Shown: positions 22,887 to 34,755, counted from the stretch's first letter. The stretch: 64,000 bases of DNA from Ophioderma brevispina (GCA_023653785.1 JAMKCH010010208.1:38860-102859), one strand, 5' to 3'. Notes: generated by a model not told the origin, from the letters alone. Translations and numbers: made by a program.

Positions 22887-23921
22887 CAGGGGTCCCGAAT
22901 GATTGTACCCATCGATACCCAAAATGTTTTATTTTTTTTCCTAGAAATCAATAACATTAGGAAGCTGGTTTAATATCAACTTCATTATACGTAACCTTCA
23001 ATAAGAATTTTGATCGTGAAATCGAACTAACCAAAGTGAAAATCACTCAATTGTGTTAGGGTGCTGATTTTCATCCTTTGGCTAAGTGAAAAAAAAATGT
23101 ATGTGTACTTTTACCCTCTTCCTGGCAAGCTTTTTTACACTGCCTTTAGTCCCTTGGGAATGCGTTATTACACACTCAAAACGTGTATTGTGGTACCATA
23201 GAGAGCCGTGGTCCTTCCTTTTTCCTTCTATTACCAATGGGTACTATATGCCCATTACGACGTCAAAATGATGTCATAAACCTCGCTAGACAGTAAGCTC
23301 ATTGGTTGCCACACAAACATTAGGCTATTCTCTTTTGTACTTTTCTGCAGAGTAAAGCACTAAATCCCTCTATGTATAAAAGCTGTCTTTTGCATTGATT
23401 TAGAGCCAAAACCAGCTTTAATTCTGATAGTCCTAATATTTTGTTGCAAATTGAATTTTCGCCATTTGTTGCCCTGGTGTTTTTGAAATTGACCAATTAT
23501 TTGCTGACCTAATGGTCTTTAATGACTTCACTGTAATGCTATAAAGGGCATGCTGGTCCTTATCTTGGTATCATGGAAAGACTGACCATACTATCTATTG
23601 GTACCAAAATCAAAAGTATCAAGTGCTTAATAAGAGATTTCCCAAAAGAGGATAATTGATGCAAAAAGGTTGGTAAGTCGAGGATAACACACACATGCAT
23701 TTTTTTTTCACTTTGCAACACAAAGTATGAATCACACCTCTAATCACAATTGTTGAGTGTATTTCACTTTGGTTAGTCCGAATTTCACGATTCAAAATTC
23801 TTATGAAAGGTTACAAGTATAATGAATTTGGACATTAAAACAGCTTACCTAATGTTATTGATTTCTATGGAAAAAAAAACATTTTGGTATCGATGGTACT
23901 AATCATTCTGGGACACCGCTG
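22887..23921. mobile_element. Nonautonomous TA-target TIR transposon, 1,035 bp
   Basis: Terminal inverted repeats of about 190 bp are clear. The left end starts CAGGGGTCCCGAATGATTG. The right end read on the minus strand starts CAGCGGTGTCCCAGAATG. Both continue through ACCATCGATACC, GAAATCAATAACATTAGG and ACTAACCAAAGTGAAA. TA flanks both ends (22885-22886 and 23922-23923), the target-site duplication of Tc1/mariner-type elements. The interior has no transposase. The TIRs differ at a modest number of positions, so the insertion is old or the assembly is noisy. Confidence 0.88.
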
Positions 23922-24890
23922 TATATGATGTACAAAAACAAGTATGCTGCGTTAATTTCCAATTGTGAAATTTCTATTGACACAATATTTCACGTGTTCA
24001 TCACACTAAATTTCTTGGTGTAACATAGATGAATGTTCACTGGAAGCACACACAACGTCTGTCCAAATATTGTCCTCAAAATATACGGTTTTGTAATCGC
24101 CTTAAATATGTTCTTCAAGAGAGAGACTTTAACACATTTTCACACTTTACAATAGTCTTTTACTACCTACCATATTATGTACTGTAATATTCTAGTGGAG
24201 ATCTTAATAATTCATTTTTGAACCCAATTCATATGCGTTAGGCAAAGGGCAATCATTCGCATTTTTACAAATTCCCCCTTTTTAGCACATACCCCCCTTT
24301 ATTTGCTGATCTAAAACACTCCCTGTTCATGATATTCATAAACCGCAAGTTGCGCTTTTTATGTACACAGATAAAAACAATTTATTACCCGAAATTTTCT
24401 CCAATTACTTCTCCAAAACAAATACCAATCTATGAGTTATTGGTACAAGGACAATCTCAAAATTATAGACCTCTGTATTTCACACTGACCTCGCAAAACA
24501 CCCTTAAAAAGCAAGGTCCTTTATCTGGAATCCGATCCCAAAACAATTCGTGACTCCAGATCGTTACTTTTTAAATCAAAGTATAAGGCTGATATCATTG
24601 ACCATTATTACGCTTTTTCCTCCCCAAAATTTTCTAGTGGCTGCCAGTGCCATGTCCACCTGTTTTGCTCCTGTCTTGTCTGCACCTTAGTCCCATCTTG
24701 TGTCTTATAGTCTGTTTGTTCGCCGGATTAGTTTTATGTAAATTTCACTTGCTAACACTTATGTATTTGGGTGACCAAATATTCTCGAGCTATGCTCTGT
24801 TTGGGTTTGACCCCGCTATGCTAGTATACTTATATATCATACTTTGTATCGCTGCTGATAGTGAAATAATTAAATTGATTGATTGCATTG
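23922..24890 (+). pseudogene. CR1-like LINE, 3' part after the insertion
   Basis: Reading resumes with MMYKNKYA, then FLGVT, NRLKYVLQERD, then near 24370-24620 LLPEIFSNYFSK, GPL.W.. and TIRDSRSLLFKSKYKADIID. These are successive C-terminal blocks of the same LINE type. The 3' end (24.80-24.89 kb) shows a non-coding tail ending AAATTGATTGATTG, a short tetranucleotide repeat typical of CR1-type 3' ends. Multiple frame changes make it inactive. Confidence 0.75.
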
Positions 24891-24978
24891 CTCCAGATAA
24901 CGGTCCCATTTCAGTGTTGATTCTGAAGTTTGTAAACATCTTCTAATGGATCACTTTTTTTGGTTTAGTTTCATTTAC

Positions 24979-25164
24979 CTTTTACATTTGTCGAAGACAA
25001 GATCGGAAATTTTTCTCCATTGCTTAATGTGTCAACAGGCTGAGTGCCGTTACGACGATTAATATGTGTTTCATTCGACCAGTAGAACACATCTCCTTCA
25101 GAATCAAACGCCGTGCGTAAACGGATATCTTTAAAACCGACAGATATATGATTGAATAAAATAT
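24979..25164 (-). CDS. Beta-propeller (LDL-receptor class B-like) exon
   Basis: On the minus strand an AG acceptor (ACTATAAG) precedes 186 nt, 62 codons, and a GTAAATG donor follows. The frame is open throughout and reads ILFNHISVGFKDIRLR, then AFDSEGDVFYWSN, then THINRRNGTQ and ILSSTNVK. The FD.EGD.FYWSN block matches the YWTD signature of LDL-receptor class B repeats, blades of an extracellular six-bladed propeller that binds protein ligands. The exon starts and ends in phase 1, the symmetric class usual for extracellular modules. A similar exon with the same phases lies at 46.59 kb on the same strand. Start codon and partner exons are not visible. Confidence 0.6.
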
Positions 25165-26426
25165 CTTATAGTTATTTTAAAACGTTGATAGATATTCTTA
25201 GGTGCGTCAGATAATGAATTGCAAAGGGAATGGAGTTTTAATGTATCTACAATCTAAGAATTTTTAATGAAAAAAACCCCATTTAAGATCGCAAAAAACT
25301 CTCAAAGAGCAAGCAGCACCCTTCCCACCTCTGATTATGCACGAAAAGCAAGATACGAAACGTGCAAACAACCAACCTTGTAACTGAAGAAGCAAACTAC
25401 TGGAGCATCATTGTTTACTGGCCGGCGTGGAAGATTTGAAGGGAAAAAATCAAAAATCGTAAACCAGAGAGGGGAACATGAAAATTTCCAGCAAGGGGAG
25501 GAGGGAATCATGAAGTTTTAAATGAGATTTTTTTTTTCAAATCAGGGGGAATGCGAAATTGGAACGGAAGCGAAAGGGGACGCAAATATTTCGTCTAAAA
25601 AAATGAATTCCCCCTCCCCTCGCGGTACATAATGGCCGCTCCTTAAGTTTTAACCGCCCTCTCAAAAATTACAAAAAATAAACAAAAGTATACGATAATG
25701 TAATTTGAGCTAGAGTAGTGCATTTGCTGTTTTAACACGCAACGCAAATCAATAAGAGCTGTAGCAAAATGCTTGATAATTACCCCGCGCATGCGTCAGA
25801 TTTATAGTGAGATTGACGATATTTATTTTGCGATATTTTTGAGTAAAATGACCAAACGAAGCTCGGCTCCAATACACAATCATGGCCGGTAAGACAAATA
25901 GAGTTTATTCTACGAACCCGTGGTTTACATAACTGTCATACTTTACTTTAGCAAAGAGTTAACTACTATTGAAAAGATGCCACCTGCATTCCATATTGAC
26001 ATAATTGAAGAGGACAACAGGAGTTGCCTGCTATGTGAACAGTGGGAGGGCCCGCGCTTCGCGCGGTGTCCCGCTAGCTGAGTAAAAGGGAGCGATCACT
26101 GAAACAGAGGACCGGTCACTGAAACAGAATTAGCCAGTCTTTTAAGTACGTTTTCTGACGAGCCATCTTTGGTGCTGGATGGCCTGGATGATCACAAGTA
26201 AAGATGTACTGTCTTCAGGTATAATATTTGCCAGTTATCCAAAGATATCACTTTTGTCCAACCAGAGAAGATGAGAAGAAGGAGATGGTTTTCAACGTTG
26301 CTTCAAAAAGATAACTGTTTTCATCCGTCTAATTCATCTTAATTGCCTAAATCCGATTGATTGGATCAGAACTGTGCTACTTGCTGGAGAACATACATAC
26401 ACCTCTCATTAAAATCCCGAAATTTT
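25165..26426. other. Mostly unassigned DNA, with one weak exon candidate
   Basis: AT-rich sequence with a short hairpin (GCCCGCGCTTCGCGCGG) near 26050. ATGGCCG|GTAAGA near 25882 looks like a tiny first exon but has no supported partner. Confidence 0.35.
26128..26197 (+). CDS. Possible NACHT-type Walker B exon fragment, weak
   Basis: Between CTGAAACAG and AA|GTAAAG one frame reads LASLLSTFSDEPSLVLDGLD. LVLDGLD resembles the Walker B motif of NACHT NTPases (hhhhDG.D). The segment is only 70 nt and the acceptor is pyrimidine-poor. ACTGAAACAG also repeats just upstream. It may be coincidence. Confidence 0.2.
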
Positions 26427-27547
26427 CCAATTACCCAGTTGTCAACTAGTATTTGCACAGACTTACACTATGGTCGTGACAGTACAGCGAACGTACTCTT
26501 CTGTATCACTTAGACAACTTTGACCCCCATTTTCAAGCATTTGGACACTTTCTGACACAACAGGCCAGTAGTTGGGGTGAATTCAAAATGCTTTATCTAA
26601 TCTTGGTTCAGCATCATATTTCCACAGGAACTAACCGGATCTGTTTAAATTAGCTAAATAACAATATCCTTTATTGACCCTCAAAAATTAAATCAAGGTT
26701 ACATACCGAAAAAAAGGTTGATTTTTGCGGGGGGTTTTTCTTTTCTTTCGTTAAAAAGTCACTGTTATCCTCAATTTTTCGCCATCGAAGAAAATCAATC
26801 ATTATGGGCAAACAAACGTGGAATTCCTTACCAGCAGAGAACATTTAGCTGGCAAATTAATAACTGTTTTTAAGCAGCAATTTGTCGATTACTTCCTGTT
26901 AGGAAACTTTCCCGACTGGCCAACGCTTTGGAGTCGGATGAAAGTTACTTCAAAGGGGCGGAGGTCCAATTGACCGGCCCTTGAAGTTTCCCACCAATGA
27001 GCGCGACGCTGAATGAGAGTAATTCTGGGTATCGGATTTCAAAAAATCGAGCCATCTCCTTCTTTTCATCTTCTCCTTCCAACTTCGGTCATTATAATCG
27101 GAACAGGGACACTGTCGTGCGCACGTCGGAGATTCTGGCCCGAAAGCATGAGCCGGACCATGACCAGTCTTATTATCTCATAAGGCAGTATTCAATATTT
27201 GTCTACTTCAATGTTTTATGATTCCATCTCCAACTGCTAAAATACAAATAAATCATAACTAAAATTTGTTCTGGAAGGGGATTCGAACCCACGACTTTAG
27301 ATAACAAGACGAGCGCCCACAGACACTCGCACGCAATCCGAGCGCCGGAAGTCGTTTCTTTGGTAATACGCAATATAAACATAACGGAATAAAGCGCACA
27401 CATAATAATGACTAGCGCCCCTATGAGCGAGTTGAAATATTATGACTCCTGGGAATGATTTCGGGCCAAAAATCTCCAAGACATCATCCTGTGCTGCCCA
27501 GTTAACACCCTACGTCACTTCTTTTGTTACTGCGAATCCATGCCTGC
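26427..27547 (+). repeat. 1.1-kb direct duplication, copy 1
   Basis: It begins CCAATTACCCAGTTGTCAAC and ends GCGAATCCATGCCTGC. It matches 28.13-29.26 kb along its whole length, with frequent single-base indels and some longer gaps. It includes the tRNA-like segment at 27.27-27.35 kb. Confidence 0.85.
27271..27349 (-). repeat. tRNA-like (SINE-type) segment, copy 1
   Basis: On the minus strand it reads GGGCGCTCGTCTTGTTATC, then GTCGTGGGTTCGAATCCCC. The last part is a perfect tRNA T-arm/B-box. The preceding part resembles an anticodon arm. The D-arm/A-box region is degenerate and the acceptor stem does not pair well, so a tRNA-derived SINE or pseudo-tRNA is more likely than a functional tRNA gene. 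Confidence 0.55.
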
Positions 27548-28133
27548 GCAGGCGGCGAAGGTCTTAATGTTTACGTAATGAAGTTGGGGATTTAGAGGTT
27601 GCGGAAATATACGTAGACCAGGGCCGACATTATCCGCTAAATCGACTCACTTGGCCATATCAATTACATTTAATCTACCAAACAGACCTCTACACATTTT
27701 GGATTTATAGCTAGGAAAACGCTATTTTGAGCAACTTTTCTCATCCAACAAAAGATGTGGATGAAGACAGTTAGAGAAAAAAGCACTTGAAACTCTAGAC
27801 AAACTATTTTTAGGGATTTAGTTCGTTTCAAATTGCCGCTGCCTATTCTTCGTCAGCAGGACCACACGAGGTTGTTTGCATGGGAAGAGTGAAAGTAGCG
27901 AGTGGAGTTTGTTACAGAGAGGGCACTAGTATATTTAGCTAGTCCCCAGTTGCCGAGGCCCGGCCGGGTAGTTCGATTTTGTATTTGAAGGCAAGGTGGG
28001 CTAGGCTTGGCATGCATTGATGATTTTGATGATCACGTACGGTGTTGTGTATTGTCGTGATTGTTAAAATAGGCTACTACTAGTCAAAGTAGTAGTACCA
28101 TATAACAATGATCAGGGTTTCTGTCAAAAATGT

Positions 28134-29261
28134 CCAATTATCAGTTGTCAACTAGTATTGCACAGAGACCTATACACTATGGTCGTGACCATACAGCGAA
28201 ACGTACTCTTCTGTATCACTTAGACAACTTTGACCCCAATTTTCAAAGCATTTTGACACTATTCCTGACACAACCAGGCAAGTGGTTCTGGGGTGAATTC
28301 AAAATGCATTTACTAATTCGTTCATCACATATCATATTTCCCAGGAACTAACCGGATATGTTTAATTAGGCTACAATAACAATATCCTTTATTGACCTCA
28401 AAAAATTTAAAATCAAGGTTTAGCTTACCGAAAAGGGTTGATTTTGCTTGTGTTTCTTTCGTAAAAAGTCACTGTTAATCCTCAATTATTTCGCCACGAA
28501 TAAAATTAAATCCTTATTGGTTCCAGGAACAACGTGGAATTCCTGTACCAGCAAGACATTTAGCTGGAAAATTAATAAACTGTTTTAGCGCATTTGTCGA
28601 TACTTCCTGTTGTGAAACTTTCCCGACTGCCAACTGAGTCGGTGAACAGATTACTTCAAAGGTTCCAATCGACCGGCCCTTGAAGTTTCCCACCAATGAG
28701 CCGCGCGCTGAATGAGAGTAATCCTGGTAATCGGATTTCATAATCGAGCCTCGCCTTCTTTCTCATCTTCTTCTCTGGTCCAACCTTCGGTCATTATAAT
28801 CTGAGACAGGTACAACTGTCGGTGCGCACGTCGGAGATTCTGGCCCGAAAATCATGCTCCAGGACCATGGACCAGTCTTTAGCTCATAAGCAGCTATTCA
28901 AATTTTTCTACTTCAATGTTTTTTATATTCCAATCTCCAACTCGAAAATACAAATAAAATCATAACTAAATTTTGGTGTCCTGGAGTGGGATTCGAACCC
29001 ACGACCTTTAGTAGATACAAAGAACGAGCGCCCCACAGACCACGCCACTCAATCCGAGGCCGGCAGTAAGGCGTTCTTTTGTAGCCTTCATCTAAACTTA
29101 CGGAATAAAGCGCACACTATAATAAGAGCGCCCCTATTAGACGAGTTGAAAATATGCTCCTGGAGCATGGATTTCTGGCCAAAATCTCCAAGAATCATCC
29201 TGTGCTGCCCAGTTAACACCCTACGTCACTTTCTTTTTGTTACCTGCGAATCCATGCCTGC
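28134..29261 (+). repeat. 1.1-kb direct duplication, copy 2
   Basis: It matches 26.43-27.55 kb. It starts 587 bp after copy 1 ends. Differences are largely 1-2 base indels scattered through otherwise alignable sequence. Confidence 0.85.
28979..29064 (-). repeat. tRNA-like (SINE-type) segment, copy 2
   Basis: On the minus strand it reads GGATTGAGTGGCGTGGTCTG, GGCGCTCG and GTCGTGGGTTCGAATCCCAC. B-box and anticodon-arm-like parts are better kept than in copy 1. The cloverleaf is still not convincing in the 5' half. Confidence 0.55.
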
Positions 29262-31224
29262 CAACCGTTATGGCCCATAGTACAATTAAAAACTAACCGA
29301 CCAATGCCCAGTGTGTAACAGTCCTGCCGACCTATTTCAAGATACCAGGCCCTAACATGTTTTAAAACATGCTTGGTAACTGGTCTATTGCAACGACCCT
29401 CATACTACTGTTGCATCATGAATCAGCTATTTTGAATGTTCAATTTGAAAGAGCCGGGAATCCGATCCATTTGCGTATTAGTTTTGAATGAAGGCTTTGA
29501 AATCTGTTGACCTTTGAAATCGGCGGCAAGTTAATGAATCACAAAGCTTATAATCTTTTTAAATCATGAGGTGGCTAGTTCCATCATTGCGAGGCGAAAC
29601 ATTTAATTTTTTATTTACTTCTTTTCAACTTCCTGCATTATAAATAACGAATTTCCTTTAGCTTTTGGTAAGATTTTTGTTAAATAACATTGGGTCCATG
29701 TGTATACTATATCAGCGAGTATTGTGTGTAGTACATTCTGATGTTGATTTAAATCCCTGGGCCCCTACCTGATGATTAAACACTGGTTAACACACTCTGG
29801 ACGAGTCATACACGATTGTTTTTTCGCTTCCATTATTTTGCACGAATTAGCGAAAGTACCATACACGCGCCATTCGTAAACTCAGAAAAGCGACACTTGC
29901 CCGACGTTTTTACGATTCGTGTTTATTGATACTTCCGCTTCCATTCGCGCAACATGCAGGAAAAACATACAAGCAGGTATTACAATATGGGCACAATTTC
30001 GAAATAGATTTTGCGTTTGATACAAATTACATGAAAAACGATACATACCCCTACCGAGTTAATTTTTGGTTCGTTCCTTTTTTATTTGTGGTGGTGTGTT
30101 TTTTTGTTCATATTTAAGTTATAATCTCAAGAATGTCACTACTTTTTTTTCTTTTTGTATGACTTTGGAGTATTCAATACATATTTCACTATATAAATTC
30201 TTTGTGTTTTGAGAGTAATTTTTGAAATTTGACTTATTGATCTTATCTTTCATGCCTGTTGACTACGTTTATTTCATTTATTCCTTCAAATTTGTTTAGT
30301 CGTGTAGCTAGGCCAGAATATTTTTGTTCAGATATTGTTTTTTTTTTAATTTGTCAAATCTTAACCGAAACTTGCTGGCTCTTTGTATCTTTGTGCGTTT
30401 TCTTTCTTTATATGTATTTAATTTGGTTTCCCTGTTTATATTTGATTTAAAGCTTCATCGTATCATAGTATTTTTCTACTGTACAGTGTGTAAATATATG
30501 CATGAATTTTCAGTTTGTTTTCATATGAATTATGCGACGTACAATTTCCATTTTTTTTTAAATTAATGTTTTATTAAGAGACAGGAGGACATTTCTAGGA
30601 AGCAGCGCCCCATTTTTTTCGAGCCTGAGTTTTTTCATTATTTGAAAAGCTAATCACATATTCGATCCCACACATGAAGTGAATAATTTAAGCTGAATGC
30701 AACATCAAACCGCGTCTTTAGGTAATCAGATAGAGTAATTTTAGTAGCTTGATTTTTCTGTCGTGCACGACAGAAAATCAAAGCATGTTTTTCTATAGAC
30801 CCAATTAAAGGTTCACGAGAGAGCAATCGGTGTTCCTTAAAACCAGCGTAAACTGATTTTTTGCCCTGATGTAAGGATGCCATTGAAAATATCCCGCATA
30901 TAAAGAATTAATCTGAAAAATGTTTCCGCTTTGCGTCTTTGGTACAAAAATTTTGGAAATTTCTAATTTCGTATAGAGCAAATACAAAATTCAGCCGATG
31001 TTTTTATCATGAAATTAACAAATCAAAATCCGCTTTTTTTCTCTTTTGGGCATTCTGTAGCGAAATACAATGCAAGATATCTAATCTATATGAAATTACG
31101 ATGATGACACAAGATTTGGTGCCTCAAATCAACTCTTGTTGCACCTTTCAGTCATGAAGCTAATGCGCTACCAGGTTTTCATGTTTTTAACATTAACATT
31201 TTTTTCAAATTGGTTTTCGGGTAG
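29262..31224. other. AT-rich stretch without a recognised gene
   Basis: Only short frames without domain or splice support. A perfect 24-bp palindrome centred on GTGCAC lies at 30754-30777. Confidence 0.45.
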
Positions 31225-31690
31225 AGATGGGATTTTGAGAAGGCAGAGAGAGCAATGATAAGCGCGATGTGTGGTGTGAAATTGATGGATAGGAAGAGAC
31301 TGAGGGTTTGATGCGATGTTGGGTTGGAAGAGGCGCTGACCGACTGGCGAAGGCGCATGGTGTAATAGGGTATCGCACGTGCGAGGAAGATGAGGAGCAT
31401 GTGTTAAAAGGTCTTTTATGAGTTTGAGGTGGGTGGTTTTGAAGAGGGCCGACCCAAGATGAAATGAGGAATCAAGTGGAGGAGGAGAGTAGGAGGGGTT
31501 GGGTTGAGGATGGGGGAATGCGTTGAATCGGGCGAAGTGAAGGAGGGAGTAAGGGCGATTGCTACTAATGTGAGGTGAATCCGGCCACCCCCGGGTGCGG
31601 GGACAAAACCGGATTTAAAACTTTTGGTTTTACTACTCTACTATGTTGTGCGTGAGTGTATGTAAATAAATAAAACAAATTGTTCCGAAA
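31225..31690 (+). pseudogene. LINE 3' end (C-terminal coding remnant plus tail)
   Basis: Reading with slips gives ERAMISAMCGVKLMDRKR, LAKAHGVI, EDEEHVLKG, NALNRAK, EGVRAIATNVR and IRPPP. This order matches the C-terminus of a common animal LINE ORF2 (LNRA+WR.GVR.IA...IRPPP). A 3' tail follows, ending AAATAAATAAAAC near 31675. The copy is strongly 5'-truncated and has stops. Another LINE begins right after it. Confidence 0.6.
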
Positions 31691-31699
31691 TTTAAAGGG

Positions 31700-33610
31700 G
31701 GTACTTATGAAACTCTTCCAACCGTGGGCTCCGGGCGGCCTTGGTGGCTGCTGGGGGCTCGCTTTGTGGGCGCTTATTGTGTGGTTCTGGGGGGCTGTGG
31801 TCCAAGGCTGGAGCAACTTGACTCCTGCATCTTGAGGTAAGCGTGCTGCTGCCTGGGAGGTCCTTGGGGGGGGGGGGGGGGGGCTGCGGTGGGAGGGCTT
31901 GCCCCGCCTGTGAGACTCAGGGGTGGAACGGCTGGGAGGCGCCTTGACACATGGTTTCACATCAGCGCTTTAGTTCTCTACTTGGCAGGCCTTTCGGAGT
32001 GACACTAACTTGATGTACCTTCTTCAATCACAAGATGGCGGGCACCCTTCCCGTCCAGGCTGGACCTTTCGCTGTGGAGGAGCTTCGGGGGTCTGCCTGA
32101 AGAAGCTGGGGGACACCGGGACACCTGGTCCCGACGGCGTTCCTGCAGTGGTCTGGGGGGTCCACTGTTCCATGGTCAACTGTTAGAATTTTGTAATGAC
32201 GCCTGCATGGGGGGCAGGCCAGCCTTGCCTTTTCGCAATCATTCATCATTCCTCTAGGAGGGGCGACCTCCAACAACCCCAAAATACAGAGGATTACCTG
32301 TCACCCACTGGCCTCCAGATCTGCAACTCCATGCATGCCAAACATAATCACCTCACTTAAGTGGATCCCGTTTCTTCGGACGGAGCCGGAGCGGTTTCGC
32401 AGGGGCGATCAACACTGCCTCAGATGCTTGCCCTCAGGGGATCATAGAAGAGTTGAGAATTTCCCAGAGAAAGGCTTCGGTTGTGTTTTTGTGGATTTTT
32501 CCAAGGCTTTGACAGTGTTGGCGGGGATGTGGTGCTCATGGTTCTCTTCGTCAAACTGCGGTGTCCCGGAGGGGACTGTCGGGCGGGTGGCCATCATGTG
32601 TTGATGGCCCATGTAGCTTTGTGCAGACCGTGGTTGGGCCCACAGGGAGTTTTCCTGACGGCTGCTGTGGTCCTCCGGGAGATGCACTCTTTCTCCCTGT
32701 CCTCTTTTACGTGGTTGGATTACAGTCCTCATACAGAGTATTGACTCATGGACGACGGGGGACTCGCCATCGGGCCCGGGCGTGTTCCAGACGTCGCGTG
32801 GGTCAGCGTCTCACAGGCCTTGGCTGCGCGGGTGGTCTGGGCGCTGACAGCTGTCCTGATTTTTGGTGCACGGGTCTACTGGCATCACTTGAGGGTGCTG
32901 CAGACGGGGTCGCCTGCATCTAAATGCCAGGGGGACTGAATATATGACTGTCAGTGCTGGAGGACGATCATCAACTGGCCTGCACGGCAGATGGTGCCGG
33001 CCTCAGGGAGGTCGGGGACTCGAGTGTCTTGGGGTCATGTGTTGCCGACGGCGGAGGGACTTCCTGTCACACGGGGGACAAGCTTGGAATGCCTGCAAAT
33101 AACTTGCGCCACTTATGGCGATCTGGTGTCTCCGATTCAGCCAGGCTGGATTCTTTGGAGCCTGTGTGGAGGTGTCCTGTTATGGATCTGGGCCTGGCCC
33201 GTGGGGCAGAGCTGCGTGCATGGACTTGGTGGCGCCTGCCCCGGGCTTCTTGTTGCGAGTGCAGTGGCAATGTCTGGCGTGGCGCACGGGGCCGGAGCGC
33301 ATATTATGGAGATGTCCGCGTCCGGTTTTTCATCTTCTGTTGCCCGCGCCGTGCCGATTTGCCGGGCGCTGTCATCGTGCGATTGACAGAGATCTCAGAC
33401 GGTCGCATGTTGAAGTTTGCCGTGCCAAAACGGGTTTCTCTGGCCCCTTTGACCTACATTGATGTTAATGTGCTCGAGACGTCCGGCGGGATCCGTCTGG
33501 CATCCCCCGCCGATTCCTTGGTGACGGGCGGGGACGTTTGGCGCTGCGTGGTGGAACGCTCTCGCCTGCGGCCGTTAGATAATGATGAAACTCTTTCCCC
33601 GCGACATTTT
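31700..33610 (+). pseudogene. LINE RT region with strong A-to-G shift
   Basis: This is the same LINE family as 12.78-15.76 kb. It aligns from TTATGAAACTCTTCC (31704) to the end of the coding part. Recognisable blocks are a TPGPDG region at 32130, VFVDFSKA near 32495, RFAG.CHRAI near 33355 and DVWRCVVE near 33535. Compared with the other two copies, plus-strand A is very often G, especially in A runs (AAA to GGG, GAAG to GGGG). The run of 18 G near 31868 aligns with GATAAAAAGG at 14187. The loss of A also removes stop codons, so the 219-codon frame at 32954-33613 is probably not a selected gene. Flanking DNA is not shifted. Confidence 0.75.
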
Positions 33611-33613
33611 TAG

Positions 33614-34649
33614 TCGGCTACGATTAAAAAATTGAAAAACTTTCCTTAATAAACGATGCGGTAAAACTGGCTATTTGAAAACCTGTATGCCAGCGTAAAG
33701 CCGACAGATTTTTTGGCCTAATAGGAAAAAACGTGACCACGCACCTTCACACCGTTATACCAGTTCCTATTAAGCCTTGGCATATCCAGGGAGAAAAATA
33801 CAAATACCGATGAATCTTGTCCCCATTATAGAGCCATTAGTCGATCATTATATTCCCGAATTATGATTCTGCCAACGGCATTTACTGGATATCTGGGTAA
33901 TGGATACAGCCTATTTACAGATCCTCTCCTTCGGTAAATCCCAAACTCCCTCAGATCGGATTTAGGATTCTATCCACATTCATGTTTATTCCATTTAAAC
34001 AACGAAATATGATCATAAATACATAAAATTTTACAAGTGCATCCTCCATTGCAAGTTCATTTAGCTTGTAATTCCAAAGAAAACGGGTTCATATCCACTT
34101 CGTATTGCATTCACTCCTACCCACACAGTCAGGTGTCTCTTTGACGCCTATACAGGGCCGTGGTAATAGTTGAGTACACCTCTTGCTCTCGTTTACAACC
34201 ATTTAGCGGTAATTTGTCCATCATAGTAAACAGTATCGTACTCTAATATTATCAACAGGGTATGAGTCATATGCGAGTTAATCAATCTAAATGTACATTT
34301 ATACCACTCTGTAGCAAACTGTGACAGCACATCAACTACGTCCCGCTATACCAATTGCAATCTCAAGTACGAATGCTGAATGCGGGGATTTGGAAAATGC
34401 GATCAATATTGAACCTAATCTTCATTTCATCATTAATGATACAAATCAAAGAATGTTTTGTTGTCCAGTATTGCGTTTAAAGACTCTTACTTCACAAACG
34501 CATTTCCTACAACCTTTGAATACATTAATCGGCTTTAATCGTTAAATTGATTATCTTGTGAATGAGCACCTAAACTAACTTCAAAAACACGCCATCGTGC
34601 AAAATATGGAGCGAAAAGCAATAGGGCGACGTTCCAGATGTGTGTTAGT
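33614..34649. other. No recognised gene (copy 2: 43584-44590)
   Basis: Sequence between the LINE end and a palindrome. I see no coding block on either strand in either copy. The part after 33877 is indel-rich relative to copy 2. Confidence 0.4.
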
Positions 34650-34755
34650 CGGATTTTACACTCGTAACTCTCCTTTCGTGGCTGAGAATGGCTGAGGGGT
34701 GTAGCCCCTCAGCCATTCCCAGCCACGAAACGGAGATTAACTCGTGTAATATCCT
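34650..34755. repeat. Long palindrome with GC loop, copy 1
   Basis: Arms of about 44 bp (TTACACTCGTAACTCTCC..., TTCGTGGCTGAGAATGGCTG) are inverted around CAGGGG-type loop bases TGTAG. Copy 2 (44.59 kb) is closer to perfect. Confidence 0.85.

Noticed and set aside
27271..29064. Functional tRNA genes on the minus strand
   Set aside because: Only the B-box/T-arm is convincing. The 5' half does not fold into D-arm and acceptor stem, and both copies sit inside a duplicated repeat, so SINE-type remnants are likelier.
31565..31960. 131-codon minus frame rich in Pro and Ser
   Set aside because: It is the antisense reading of a LINE tail and of the G-rich, A-to-G-shifted LINE; the Pro runs come from the G homopolymer.
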